The notes under the pieces were generated by a model that saw nothing but the letters and a program-made list of their open reading frames with translations, did not search any database and was not told where the DNA came from. Below, in pieces: positions 48,048 to 56,244 of a DNA stretch of 64,000 nt. The translations under genes were made by a program, and so were the position numbers. How positions within the stretch are numbered: the stretch's first letter is position 1; the number at the start of each line of letters is the position of its first letter. The stretch comes from Phenylobacterium deserti (GTDB lineage Bacteria; Pseudomonadota; Alphaproteobacteria; Caulobacterales; Caulobacteraceae): the NCBI GenBank assembly GCA_945883235.1, contig CAMCXF010000001.1, positions 124,001-188,000 on the forward strand. Reading direction: 5' to 3'.

Positions 48048-48127
48048 CCGCATTTGCGGGCTGTGAGCCCGGTCTCGCCCCTTCCACCCCGCTTCGCGTG
48101 GTCCCCCTTCCCCGTGAACGGGGAAGG
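48048..48127. repeat. palindromic intergenic repeat element
   Basis: Successive small hairpins are visible: CCCGCA/TGCGGG at 48048-48061 and CCTTCCCC/GGGGAAGG at 48106-48113 and 48120-48127. Between them lies CCTTCCACCCCGCTTCGCGTGG, which resembles an interspersed repeat type common in Caulobacterales and sphingomonads. The family assignment is from memory. Confidence 0.55.
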
Positions 48128-48168
48128 CAAGAGGGTGGCGGAATCCCGCCCTGCCCCCGCCGCTCCGC

Positions 48169-49257
48169 TCAGTAGTCGACCGCGACCGGCCCCACAAACC
48201 GCCACGGGAGCGTCTCACCCGCGTGGAACGGCACCACCGCGTTGTCCCCGGCCCTGACCTCATCAGGCACCGCACATTCAGTCCGCTCCAGCACCACCTT
48301 CCCCGTATTCAGCGGCAGGCCGTAGAAGCGCGGGCCGTGCTCGGAGGCGAAGCCTTCGAGGTGGTTCAGCGCGCCCTCTTGCTCAAACGTCACGGCATAG
48401 CTTTCCAGCGCGTAGGGGGCGTTGAAGATGCCGGCGCAGCCGCAGGCAGTTTCCTTGTCCTGGACGGCGTGGGGGGCGGAATCGGTGCCGAGGAAGAACT
48501 TTGGTGACCCCGACGTGGCGGCGGCGCGCAGGGCCAGTTGGTGTTTCTCGCGCTTGACGATGGGCAGGCAGTAGAGGTGTGGGCGGATGCCGCCCTGGAA
48601 CATGGCGTTGCGGTTGATGGCCAGATGGTGCGGCGTGATCGTAGCGGCGATGTTGGGGCCGCTGGCCTCGACGAAGGCCACCGCCTCGGCCGTTGTGATG
48701 TGCTCGAAGACGATCTTCAGGGCCGGGAAGTCGGCGACGACCTGGGTGAGAATGCGGCCGATGAAGACCGCCTCGCGGTCGAAGATGTCGACGTGGGCGT
48801 CGGTGACCTCGCCGTGGATCAGAAGCGGCATGCCGATCCGCTGCATGGCCTCCAGCACAGGATAGATGATGCGGATGTCGGTGACGCCGTGGCTGGAGTT
48901 GGTCGTCGCGTGCGCCGGGTAGAGCTTGCAGGCTGTAAAGACGCCGGCGGTGAAGCCGGTCTCCACTTCCCGGGGATCAATCCCGTCGGTGAGGTAGCAG
49001 GTCATCAGCGGCGTGAAGGTCAGGCCCGGCGACACCGCCGCCAGGATGCGCGCGCGATAGGCCTCGGCGGCGGCCACCGTGGTCACCGGCGGGGCCAGGT
49101 TGGGCATGACGATGGCACGGGCAAACTGGCGGGCCGTGTGATCGACCACCCCGCCCAGCACCGGCCCGTCGCGCAGATGCACATGCCAGTCGTCCGGCTG
49201 GCGCAGGACCAGGCGCGTCAGAGCGGCGTCCGTCGCGGGGGCCGTCAGGGTGGTCAT
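48169..49257 (-). CDS. pyrC: dihydroorotase (class II)
   Basis: PyrC closes the pyrimidine ring to dihydroorotate. The 362-residue protein has the metal site [10 protein letters not shown], the carboxylated lysine in [31 protein letters not shown] and the catalytic LGTDSAPH. This is the E. coli-type short dihydroorotase. It starts 56 bp from the end of the TetR gene on the same strand. Confidence 0.95.
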   Translation of the reverse strand: MTTLTAPATDAALTRLVLRQPDDWHVHLRDGPVLGGVVDHTARQFARAIVMPNLAPPVTTVAAAEAYRARILAAVSPGLTFTPLMTCYLTDGIDPREVETGFTAGVFTACKLYPAHATTNSSHGVTDIRIIYPVLEAMQRIGMPLLIHGEVTDAHVDIFDREAVFIGRILTQVVADFPALKIVFEHITTAEAVAFVEASGPNIAATITPHHLAINRNAMFQGGIRPHLYCLPIVKREKHQLALRAAATSGSPKFFLGTDSAPHAVQDKETACGCAGIFNAPYALESYAVTFEQEGALNHLEGFASEHGPRFYGLPLNTGKVVLERTECAVPDEVRAGDNAVVPFHAGETLPWRFVGPVAVDY

Positions 49258-49313
49258 GCGTGTCGTCCTCAGCGGTCAGTGGGGCTCGGCTTCATACACT
49301 TTGCCCGGGCCTG

Positions 49314-49955
49314 TCAATCGCGCCGCATGGCCATATCCGCCAGCATCCGGACGTGCCCCGCCACCAGCGCCTCGCGCTCTGCCCACGGAAAGCCCGGGCG
49401 CGCGATCAGCAGCGACACCAGCCCATGCATCCCGGCCCAGACCGATTGGGCCATGCGCTCGGGATCGTCGCCGGCACCCAGTCCACGCCTATGCAGGTCG
49501 GCGATCATACGGCGAAGGATGTCGAACGCTGTATGCCCGGGAACCGACACGTCGGACTCATCCACCGGGCCCGCGACAGCCACGCGCCCGTGCGGCCCCT
49601 CGATCATGAACGCCACCCGATAGGCATCCGGATTCTCAAGGCCGAAGTCGAGGTAGATGCGAAGACCCGCCGCGACCGCCTCGCGCGTATCGGCATCCCG
49701 CACGCCCACCCGCAGCCGCGCCTCAAGCTCTCGAAACGCCCGCGCGTGCAGCTCTGCGGCGATCTCGTCCTTCGACGCGAAATAGGCATAGAGCGTGGGT
49801 TGCGACACGCCCACGGCCTGGGCGATCTGGCGGGTCGAGACCCCATAGAGCCCGAACTGGCCGAACAGACGGAGCGCGGCGGCCAGGATCTCCTCGCGCC
49901 GTTCCGGGCCGGCACCCTTGGCCTTTCGGGGCGAACGTTGTGGCGTTCCAGGCAT
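49314..49955 (-). CDS. TetR family repressor of the RND efflux genes
   Basis: The 213-residue protein has an HTH in residues 20-65 (ILAAALRLFGQFGLYGVSTR, QIAQAVGVSQPTLYAYFASK) and a helical effector domain similar to TetR_C_33-type regulators. It is divergent from the efflux adaptor gene. The intergenic 92 bp contains a 41-bp imperfect palindrome, so local control of the efflux operon and of itself is likely. Confidence 0.87.
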   Translation of the reverse strand: MPGTPQRSPRKAKGAGPERREEILAAALRLFGQFGLYGVSTRQIAQAVGVSQPTLYAYFASKDEIAAELHARAFRELEARLRVGVRDADTREAVAAGLRIYLDFGLENPDAYRVAFMIEGPHGRVAVAGPVDESDVSVPGHTAFDILRRMIADLHRRGLGAGDDPERMAQSVWAGMHGLVSLLIARPGFPWAEREALVAGHVRMLADMAMRRD

Positions 49956-49998
49956 AGCCCGTTCCTTTCACGCTTTGCGGCCGCTTGACAATTCTGAA

Positions 49999-50039
49999 CG
50001 ATTACCGATCATTGATCACTTATCACTGATAGACAATCG
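49999..50039. promoter_or_regulatory. operator-like dyad between TetR and efflux genes
   Basis: Centred on 50019, 15 of 20 base pairs of this 41-bp segment are symmetric: outer arms CGATT/AATCG, inner arms ATCA/TGAT and TGAT/ATCA. A TTGACA at 49985-49990 lies just upstream for the efflux genes. The size and position fit a TetR-family operator. Confidence 0.6.
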
Positions 50040-50047
50040 GCTGAATA

Positions 50048-51130
50048 GTGACACCTGCGCCTCCCACGCTCCTGATCAGCGCCCTGGCCGGGCTGATGGT
50101 CGCCGCCTGCGCGCGCCCGGAGTTGAAGCCCGAGGCACCCCTTCCGCCGGCGGTCGAGGCGGTCCGGATCGGCGCGGCCAGCCCGGATGGGGGCGTGCTG
50201 GCGACAGGACGGATCGAGCGCCGGCGCGAGATGGACCTGTCGTTCCGCATTCCCGGCGTGATGACCCGCATGAGCGTCGAGGCGGGCGATCGCGTTCGCG
50301 CCGGACAGACGGTGGCCACTCTGGATCCCACAGGCGTGGTTGCCTCTGAACAGCGCGCGGCCGCCGACCTGGAACGCGTGCGACGCGACCTGGCCCGCGA
50401 CCAGACCCTGTTCGACAAGGGTTTTGTCAGCAAGGCGCGACTGGACGACCGCGCCAGCGCTGTGAAGACGGCCCAGGCAGCCCTGAACGCGTCGGCGTTT
50501 GACCGCCGCTGGGCCACTCTGGTGTCACCGGTCTCGGGCGTGGTGCTGGAACGGACACGCCAGAGCGGCGAGGTCATCCAGCCCGGTCAGGTCATCGTGC
50601 GGATCGCCGACGAGGCCAGTCCCTTTGTGTTGCGCACGCCGACACCGGACCGTGACGCCTCACGGATCCAGGTTGGTGCCAGGGCCCAGGTGCGACTGGA
50701 CGGTGCCGGGCCCGATCTGGTCGGCCGCGTCACACGGGTGGGCCAAAGCGCAGGTGCCAGGACCGGCGCTGTGGAGATCGAGATCGAGCTACCGCCAGTC
50801 CCCGATCTCCGAAGCGGTCAGATCGCCAACGCCCTGATCGAGGCCCGGATGGCCGACGCTGCGGCGGACGCGCTGACCCGCTTGCCGGCCGAGGCGATAC
50901 TTGAGGCGCAGGGCCAGCGTGCGAGCGTGTTTCTGGTGACGCCCGGGACCGCCATCGCGCGGCGGCGCAGCGTCGCCTTTGCGGGGTTTGAGGGAGATTA
51001 TGCGCTGGTGAGCGGCCTGCCAGCCGGCTCTGAGGTGATCACCGCCGGTGCCGGCTTCGTAAGTGACGGCGAAAAGGTGCGGGTCGTTGATCCTGCCCGG
51101 CTGTCGATCCCCGGGGCCTCGGCAAAGTGA
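50048..51130 (+). CDS. RND efflux periplasmic adaptor lipoprotein
   Basis: The 360-residue membrane fusion protein has a lipoprotein signal with lipobox LMVAAC. The lipoyl/hairpin/barrel order is usual: RIERRREMDLSFRIPGVMTR, then a coiled hairpin, then VSPVSGVVLERTRQSGEV. It would connect the RND pump to an outer-membrane channel, which is not encoded here. The start is a GTG at 50048, directly beside the operator dyad, and the stop overlaps the pump start (GTGA). Confidence 0.92.
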   Translation: MTPAPPTLLISALAGLMVAACARPELKPEAPLPPAVEAVRIGAASPDGGVLATGRIERRREMDLSFRIPGVMTRMSVEAGDRVRAGQTVATLDPTGVVASEQRAAADLERVRRDLARDQTLFDKGFVSKARLDDRASAVKTAQAALNASAFDRRWATLVSPVSGVVLERTRQSGEVIQPGQVIVRIADEASPFVLRTPTPDRDASRIQVGARAQVRLDGAGPDLVGRVTRVGQSAGARTGAVEIEIELPPVPDLRSGQIANALIEARMADAAADALTRLPAEAILEAQGQRASVFLVTPGTAIARRRSVAFAGFEGDYALVSGLPAGSEVITAGAGFVSDGEKVRVVDPARLSIPGASAK

Positions 51131-54100
51131 CCTTCGACATCGCCGCCTTTGCGGTCCGTCGATGGCAGTTCACCCTGGTGGCCTTTGCGCTGCTGACGAT
51201 GCTGGGCATCAACGCCTTCCTCTCGACGCCGCGCTCCGAGGACCCGCACTTCCCGATCCCGACGATGATCGTCCGCGCCGTGCTGCCGGGCGCCGAGCCG
51301 GCCGAGCTGGAACAGCTGGTCGCCGATCCGATCGAGGATGCCTTGTCGGGCCTCGATGACGTCAACACCATCACCTCGACCAGTCTGGACGGCGCAGCGA
51401 TCATCAGCGTCGAGTTCACCTGGGATGTGGATGTTGATCGCAAGTACGACGAGGTCGTGCGGGAAGTGAATGCGCTCCGGGGAACGCTACCCCAGGGTCT
51501 GACCCAGCTTCAGGTCCAGCGGGCCCGAACCACCGAGGTCGCCATTGTGCAGGTGGCGCTGGTCAGTGACAGCCTGCCGATGCGGCGTCTGGAAAAGGTC
51601 GCCGACCGGCTACGCGAGCGGCTCGACCGTGTGCCGGGCGTGCGCAAGGCCGAGTACTGGGGTGCCACGCCCTCGGAGTTGCGGGTCTCGCTCGATCTGG
51701 GGCGCCTGGCCGAACTACGGCTGCCGGCCACAGCGGTGGCCGATGCGCTGCGAGCCGCCGGTGCCGATGCGCCGATCGGAGCCGTGCATGCCGGCGACCG
51801 ACGGTTCAACGTCAAGTCCGGGGGTGCCTTCCGCAACATCGAAGACGTCGCCGCAACCCCGGTGCGCGAGGTGGGCGGTCAGGTCGTGCGCGTACGCGAT
51901 GTGGCCCAGGTCCAGTGGGCCGAACAGGAGGCGCAGCACCTCACCCGGTTCAACGGCAAACGCGCCGTCTTTGTCACCGTGGCCCAGAAAGACGGTGCCG
52001 ACGTGGGCAAGATCACCCGCGGCGTCGAGACCCAGCTGGCCGAATTCGAGAAAACCCTACCCGGCGGCGTGAAGCTGGAACGTGGATTTTTCCAGGCGCG
52101 CAACGTTGAGCACCGGTTGGGAAATCTGTTCCGCGACTTTGGGATCGCGCTGGGGCTCGTCATCATTACGCTGTTGCCGCTGGGCCTGCGAGCCAGTGGC
52201 GTGGTGATGGTTTCGATCCCGCTATCGCTGCTGATCGGGCTGGCCGCGTTGCAGGCCCTCGGGTTCACGGTGAATCAGCTCTCCATCGCTGGCTTTGTTC
52301 TGTCCCTGGGGCTGTTGGTCGACGATTCCATCGTGGTCACGGAGAATATCGCCCGCCACCTGCGCATGGGCATGGACCGCACCGAAGCGGCAATTCAGGC
52401 CACCCGCCAGATCTCGCTGGCGGTGATCGGATGCACGGCGACGCTGATGCTGGCATTCCTGCCGCTGCTGGCTTTGCCGGGCGGTGCGGGGGCCTATATC
52501 CGGTCGTTGCCGGTGACGGTGCTGTGCACGGTGGGCGCGTCCTTGCTGGTGTCGCTGACGATCATCCCGTTCCTGGCCAGCCGGATGCTGTCGCGCCATG
52601 AGGATCCGGAGGGCAACGTGATCCTGCGGGTCGTCAACGGCGCGATCCATCGCTTTTACAGCCCGATCCTGCACCGCGCGCTCGCCCGCCCGTGGCTGGC
52701 GATGGGGATCGTCACGCTGATCTGCGCCACCACGGTTCCCATGCTCGGCGCGATCGGATCCAGCCTGTTTCCACCCGCCGAAACGCCGCAATTCCTGGTG
52801 CGGATCGAGACGCCGGAGGGGACAGCGATGTCCCGCACGGATGGCGCACTGCGCTATGTCGAGGCCAGGCTTGCCCGCGAGCCCGACGTGCGCTGGACGG
52901 CCGCCAACCTCGGGCGCAGCAACCCGCAGATCTTCTACAACCAGAGCCAGGGCCAGCCGCGATCCAGCTACGCCGAAGTGTTCGCTTCGCTGGACGCCTG
53001 GAAGCCGGACAAGACGCCGGCGATCTTCGACCGGTTGCGGCGCGAGTTTGCGCTCTATCCCGGCATCCGGATCAGTCTGATCACCTTCGTGAACGGCCCG
53101 CCGGTGGAAGCCCCGATTGCGGTGCGGATCAGCGGCGAAAATTTGGGCGTGCTGAAAGCGCTGGCCGCTCGCGCCGAACAGACCCTGAGGGCCACGCCGG
53201 GTGCGCGCGATATCAACAATCCAGTCAGCATCGACCGCACCGACCTCAACCTGGGTGTCGATGAGGGCAAGGCCGCGGCCATGGGCGTGGCGGCTGGTGC
53301 CCCGCGTCGGCTGGCCCGACTGGCGCTGTCCGGTGACGAGACCGCGCGGTTCCGGGATCCGGACGGTGACGACTATGCCGTGCGTGTGCGCCTGCCGATG
53401 GGCGAGCGCAACGAGTTGTCGGCGCTGACGGGCATCTATGTACCCACCGCTGATGGTGAGGCAGCACAGCTGGGCGCCATCGCGACGCCGCGCTTCCAGT
53501 CCAGTCCGGCGCGGATCACCCGATATGACCGGGTGCGCACCGTGACTATTACCAGCGAGGTGCAGACCGGGTTCCTGACCTCTGCGGTCACGGCGGACGC
53601 GTCCGCGCGGCTCGAAAGGGCGCTTGATCTGCCGCCCGGCTATAACTGGAGCCTGGGCGGTCAGGCCGAGGCCCAGTCCGAGAGCTTCTCCGGTCTGGGC
53701 GCGGCGATCCTGGTGGCGATCTTCGGCATTCTGGCGGTTCTGGTGCTGGAGTTCGGCAAGTTCAAGACCGCGCTGGTCGTCGCAGGCGTCATTCCGCTCG
53801 GCCTGTTCGGTGCCGTGGCCGCGCTGTGGCTGACGGGAAACTCGCTCTCGTTCACGGCCACCATCGGTCTGATCGCCCTGATCGGCATCGAGGTGAAGAA
53901 CTCGATCCTGCTGGTGGATTTCACGGAGCAACTGCGTCGCCAGGGCGTGGGTTTGCGCGAGGCCATCGAGCGGGCCGGAGAGGTCCGGTTCCTGCCCGTG
54001 CTGCTAACCTCCGTCACGGCGATCTTCGGGCTACTGCCCCTGGCGCTGGAGCGCTCCGGCCTCTATTCGCCCCTGGCCATCGCCATCATGGGTGGGCTGG

Positions 54101-54186
54101 TCACCTCGACCTTCCTGTCCCGCGTCGCGACCCCGGTCACCTACTGGCTGTTGAGCCGGGGCGAGCGCGACGAGGCCACGGCCTAG
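51127..54186 (+). CDS. RND efflux pump permease
   Basis: The 1019-residue inner-membrane proton antiporter has the first helix followed by PRSEDPHFPIPTMIVRAVLPG. TM4 carries the proton-relay aspartates LLVDDSIVVTEN, and TM10 has IEVKNSILLVDF with the relay lysine. The N- and C-terminal halves repeat as in other RND pumps. The substrate is unknown. It is coupled to the adaptor gene and converges on the DUF1223-like gene with a 4-bp overlap of the stops. Confidence 0.93.
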   Translation: MTFDIAAFAVRRWQFTLVAFALLTMLGINAFLSTPRSEDPHFPIPTMIVRAVLPGAEPAELEQLVADPIEDALSGLDDVNTITSTSLDGAAIISVEFTWDVDVDRKYDEVVREVNALRGTLPQGLTQLQVQRARTTEVAIVQVALVSDSLPMRRLEKVADRLRERLDRVPGVRKAEYWGATPSELRVSLDLGRLAELRLPATAVADALRAAGADAPIGAVHAGDRRFNVKSGGAFRNIEDVAATPVREVGGQVVRVRDVAQVQWAEQEAQHLTRFNGKRAVFVTVAQKDGADVGKITRGVETQLAEFEKTLPGGVKLERGFFQARNVEHRLGNLFRDFGIALGLVIITLLPLGLRASGVVMVSIPLSLLIGLAALQALGFTVNQLSIAGFVLSLGLLVDDSIVVTENIARHLRMGMDRTEAAIQATRQISLAVIGCTATLMLAFLPLLALPGGAGAYIRSLPVTVLCTVGASLLVSLTIIPFLASRMLSRHEDPEGNVILRVVNGAIHRFYSPILHRALARPWLAMGIVTLICATTVPMLGAIGSSLFPPAETPQFLVRIETPEGTAMSRTDGALRYVEARLAREPDVRWTAANLGRSNPQIFYNQSQGQPRSSYAEVFASLDAWKPDKTPAIFDRLRREFALYPGIRISLITFVNGPPVEAPIAVRISGENLGVLKALAARAEQTLRATPGARDINNPVSIDRTDLNLGVDEGKAAAMGVAAGAPRRLARLALSGDETARFRDPDGDDYAVRVRLPMGERNELSALTGIYVPTADGEAAQLGAIATPRFQSSPARITRYDRVRTVTITSEVQTGFLTSAVTADASARLERALDLPPGYNWSLGGQAEAQSESFSGLGAAILVAIFGILAVLVLEFGKFKTALVVAGVIPLGLFGAVAALWLTGNSLSFTATIGLIALIGIEVKNSILLVDFTEQLRRQGVGLREAIERAGEVRFLPVLLTSVTAIFGLLPLALERSGLYSPLAIAIMGGLVTSTFLSRVATPVTYWLLSRGERDEATA

Positions 54187-54710
54187 AGCCGCGCCGCCGC
54201 GATGGCGCCGCCGCCGCGGCCCTGCTGCACCAGGATCGCGGACTTGAGGTTCGCCGGTCCGGCCCTGGGCAGCACATAGTCCCGCCGGGCACCGGACCAG
54301 TCGCCCAGCTTCACCAGTTCGCGCACCACATTGCGATGCGGCAGGGTCTTGCCGCCATTCTCACCGCGCCGGATCGGGACCTGAATGATGCCGGGGTCAT
54401 AGCGAACCAGCCACACCTCGGCGGGTGAGGTCCTGGCCGCGCCGTTGAGGGTCACCCGCCCCCCGGCTGCCGACACGGCAGGTCCCCCGAGGCCGCGATC
54501 CGCCTTGGCGATCACCTGTTCGATTTCGCCGCGACGGGTACCGACGGTGTCGATGCGGCCATTCACCACCACCTGCGGCGTCCAGACCTGGCTCTGGAAC
54601 AGTTCGATCACCACCGGGTGGTCGCGGTCTGCGGCCCCGACGGACCCGGCGGCGGCCATGACGACACCGAGCGCCAAGGCGGTGATGGTGGTGGCAGACC
54701 TGGGTAACAT
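54183..54710 (-). CDS. DUF1223-like protein lacking its thioredoxin core
   Basis: The 175-residue protein has a signal peptide and opens as DUF1223 does (HPVVIELFQSQ). It then jumps at about residue 41 to VWTPQVVVNGRIDTVGTRR, whereas normal members read TSQGCSSCPPAD and about 60 more residues before YTPQ. The C-terminal part (EVWLVRYDPGIIQVPIRRGE, NGGKTLPHRNVVREL) is well conserved. The CxxC redox site is therefore missing while the frame stays open. A CAGGAG site precedes the ATG. It may be a non-functional relic or a repurposed protein. Confidence 0.75.
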   Translation of the reverse strand: MLPRSATTITALALGVVMAAAGSVGAADRDHPVVIELFQSQVWTPQVVVNGRIDTVGTRRGEIEQVIAKADRGLGGPAVSAAGGRVTLNGAARTSPAEVWLVRYDPGIIQVPIRRGENGGKTLPHRNVVRELVKLGDWSGARRDYVLPRAGPANLKSAILVQQGRGGGAIAAARL

Positions 54711-54852
54711 GGCGTTCGGCTCCTGAATCCGGGCCTCGAACCCGTTTCAACCTAGTCCGCGCTATGGGCCTGAAAGGTTACACCCCATCGGCTACTCAAG
54801 ATCGGAGGCAGTCCCGTCAAGGGCGTGCTCTCCCGGGCCCGCACACCGATAC

Positions 54853-56112
54853 TCAGTTCGGTGGCGCGGCGGCTGTCGGTGTCGCAACGCTCTGGCGCCA
54901 GGCGTCGGCCTGGGCCAGCAACCGCAGAACGTTGCCGCTCCAGATCTTCTGCAGGTCCGCCTCGGAATATCCCGCGGCCCGCAGGCGCGCGGTGACTTTC
55001 GGCAGGTCGGCGACGCTTTCCATGCCCTTGACCCCGCCGCCGCCGTCCCAGTCGGCGCCCAGACCCACGTGGTCCGGTCCCACCAGCTTCAGCACGTGCA
55101 GCATGTTGGCCATCACGTCCTCGAACGTGCCGCGCCAGTTGGGATAGGCCGCGTCGAGGCCGGCCACCTCTTTGGACAAGGCCGCCCGTTCTGCAGGTTT
55201 CAACTGGGACCACTTGGCCAGCTGTGCCCGCAGCGCGCCTTGCCTGGCGCGAAGTTCCGGGGTGCTGCTCGTGGCTGCCACATAGAGGGAATTGATCTGC
55301 ACAACGCCGCCCGTCGCGGCCAGCTTCTTGAGACGCGCATCATCAAGATTGCGGGGATGGTCGAACACCGTCTTGGCGCCGTGGTGCGACAGGATGATCG
55401 GCGTTTTCGACAGGGCGATCAGCTGGTCGATCGTGTCGTCTGACGCATGCGAGCCATCGACGATGATGCCCAGTCGATTGGTTTCCTCCAACCACCGCTG
55501 GCCCAGCGGGCTCAGGCCGTTCCAGCGCTTCACCGGATCGGTCGCGCTGTCGGCGAACTGGTTGTTGAGGGTATGGACCGGGCTCGCCATGCGCACGCCC
55601 AGGCCATAAAACGTCTTCAGCAGGCTGATGTCCTCACCGAGCGGATAGCTGTTTTCGATGCTCTGGTAGACGCTGATGCGGCCTGCGGCCGCGATCCTGG
55701 CGGCGTCTTCGGCCCGCGACGCCAGCTCAAAGGTGGCCTTGTTGCCAGCGACCATCTCGCGGATCTTTACCGCTCGGCCCAGCGCCGTGTCGCGCGACGC
55801 CGCATACCCTGCCGGCGTCAGCGCGCCCTGGGGCGTGAAGATCACCCAGAACCCGCCATCCAGACCGCCAGATCGCATGCGCGGTACATCCACCTGCGAG
55901 AATGGCCCCTCCTCCGGGTGCGCGCGCATAATGTCCCAGCCGCCGCGCTCGAGATTGGCCGGGGTGTCCAGATGGGTGTCGAGTGTCAGCAGTCTGGCGT
56001 GAAGCGCCGCGTCGCGCGCGGACACCGGTTGGGCCAGGGCCGGAGCGCCGGCAATGACGATGACGGAGGCCAGGACTGCGGGCCAGGAACGCGAGATCAA
56101 CCGCTGATGCAT
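54853..56112 (-). CDS. M19 membrane dipeptidase family protein
   Basis: The 419-residue exported zinc peptidase has a signal peptide (cut after ALA). Metal ligands are in LDTHLDTP, the bridging glutamate in YQSIENSYP, and histidines in DGSHASDD and LSHHGAKT; GLGADWDGGGG completes the site. These enzymes cleave dipeptides, including D-configured ones from peptidoglycan. It is in a run of minus-strand genes with the zinc receptor, which fits zinc use, but this is only contextual. Confidence 0.92.
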   Translation of the reverse strand: MHQRLISRSWPAVLASVIVIAGAPALAQPVSARDAALHARLLTLDTHLDTPANLERGGWDIMRAHPEEGPFSQVDVPRMRSGGLDGGFWVIFTPQGALTPAGYAASRDTALGRAVKIREMVAGNKATFELASRAEDAARIAAAGRISVYQSIENSYPLGEDISLLKTFYGLGVRMASPVHTLNNQFADSATDPVKRWNGLSPLGQRWLEETNRLGIIVDGSHASDDTIDQLIALSKTPIILSHHGAKTVFDHPRNLDDARLKKLAATGGVVQINSLYVAATSSTPELRARQGALRAQLAKWSQLKPAERAALSKEVAGLDAAYPNWRGTFEDVMANMLHVLKLVGPDHVGLGADWDGGGGVKGMESVADLPKVTARLRAAGYSEADLQKIWSGNVLRLLAQADAWRQSVATPTAAAPPN

Positions 56113-56244
56113 GGGGCTCTTTCACACAGGTCCCCTCTGGAACCAGACCGCCAATGCAGACCATCCGGCGGCGCTGAAATCAAGCCACGGGATGGCCGCA
56201 CGAGGTGCTGACGGACGAGCGCCTCTACAACAGGCACACCGCCC

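Larger units (their letters stand above)
47822..48168. other. 347-bp non-coding region between rpoH and pyrC
   Basis: The first half (47880-48010) is AT-rich and contains the second copy of the 26-bp TTTGTCACAAGTA/TATAATCAG motif. The second half is GC-rich and made of short palindromes (48048-48127). No convincing coding frame was seen. Confidence 0.7.

Noticed and set aside
52222-53931. 569-codon open frame antisense to the RND pump
   Set aside because: It is Arg/Gln/His-rich without domains, a shadow of the pump gene.
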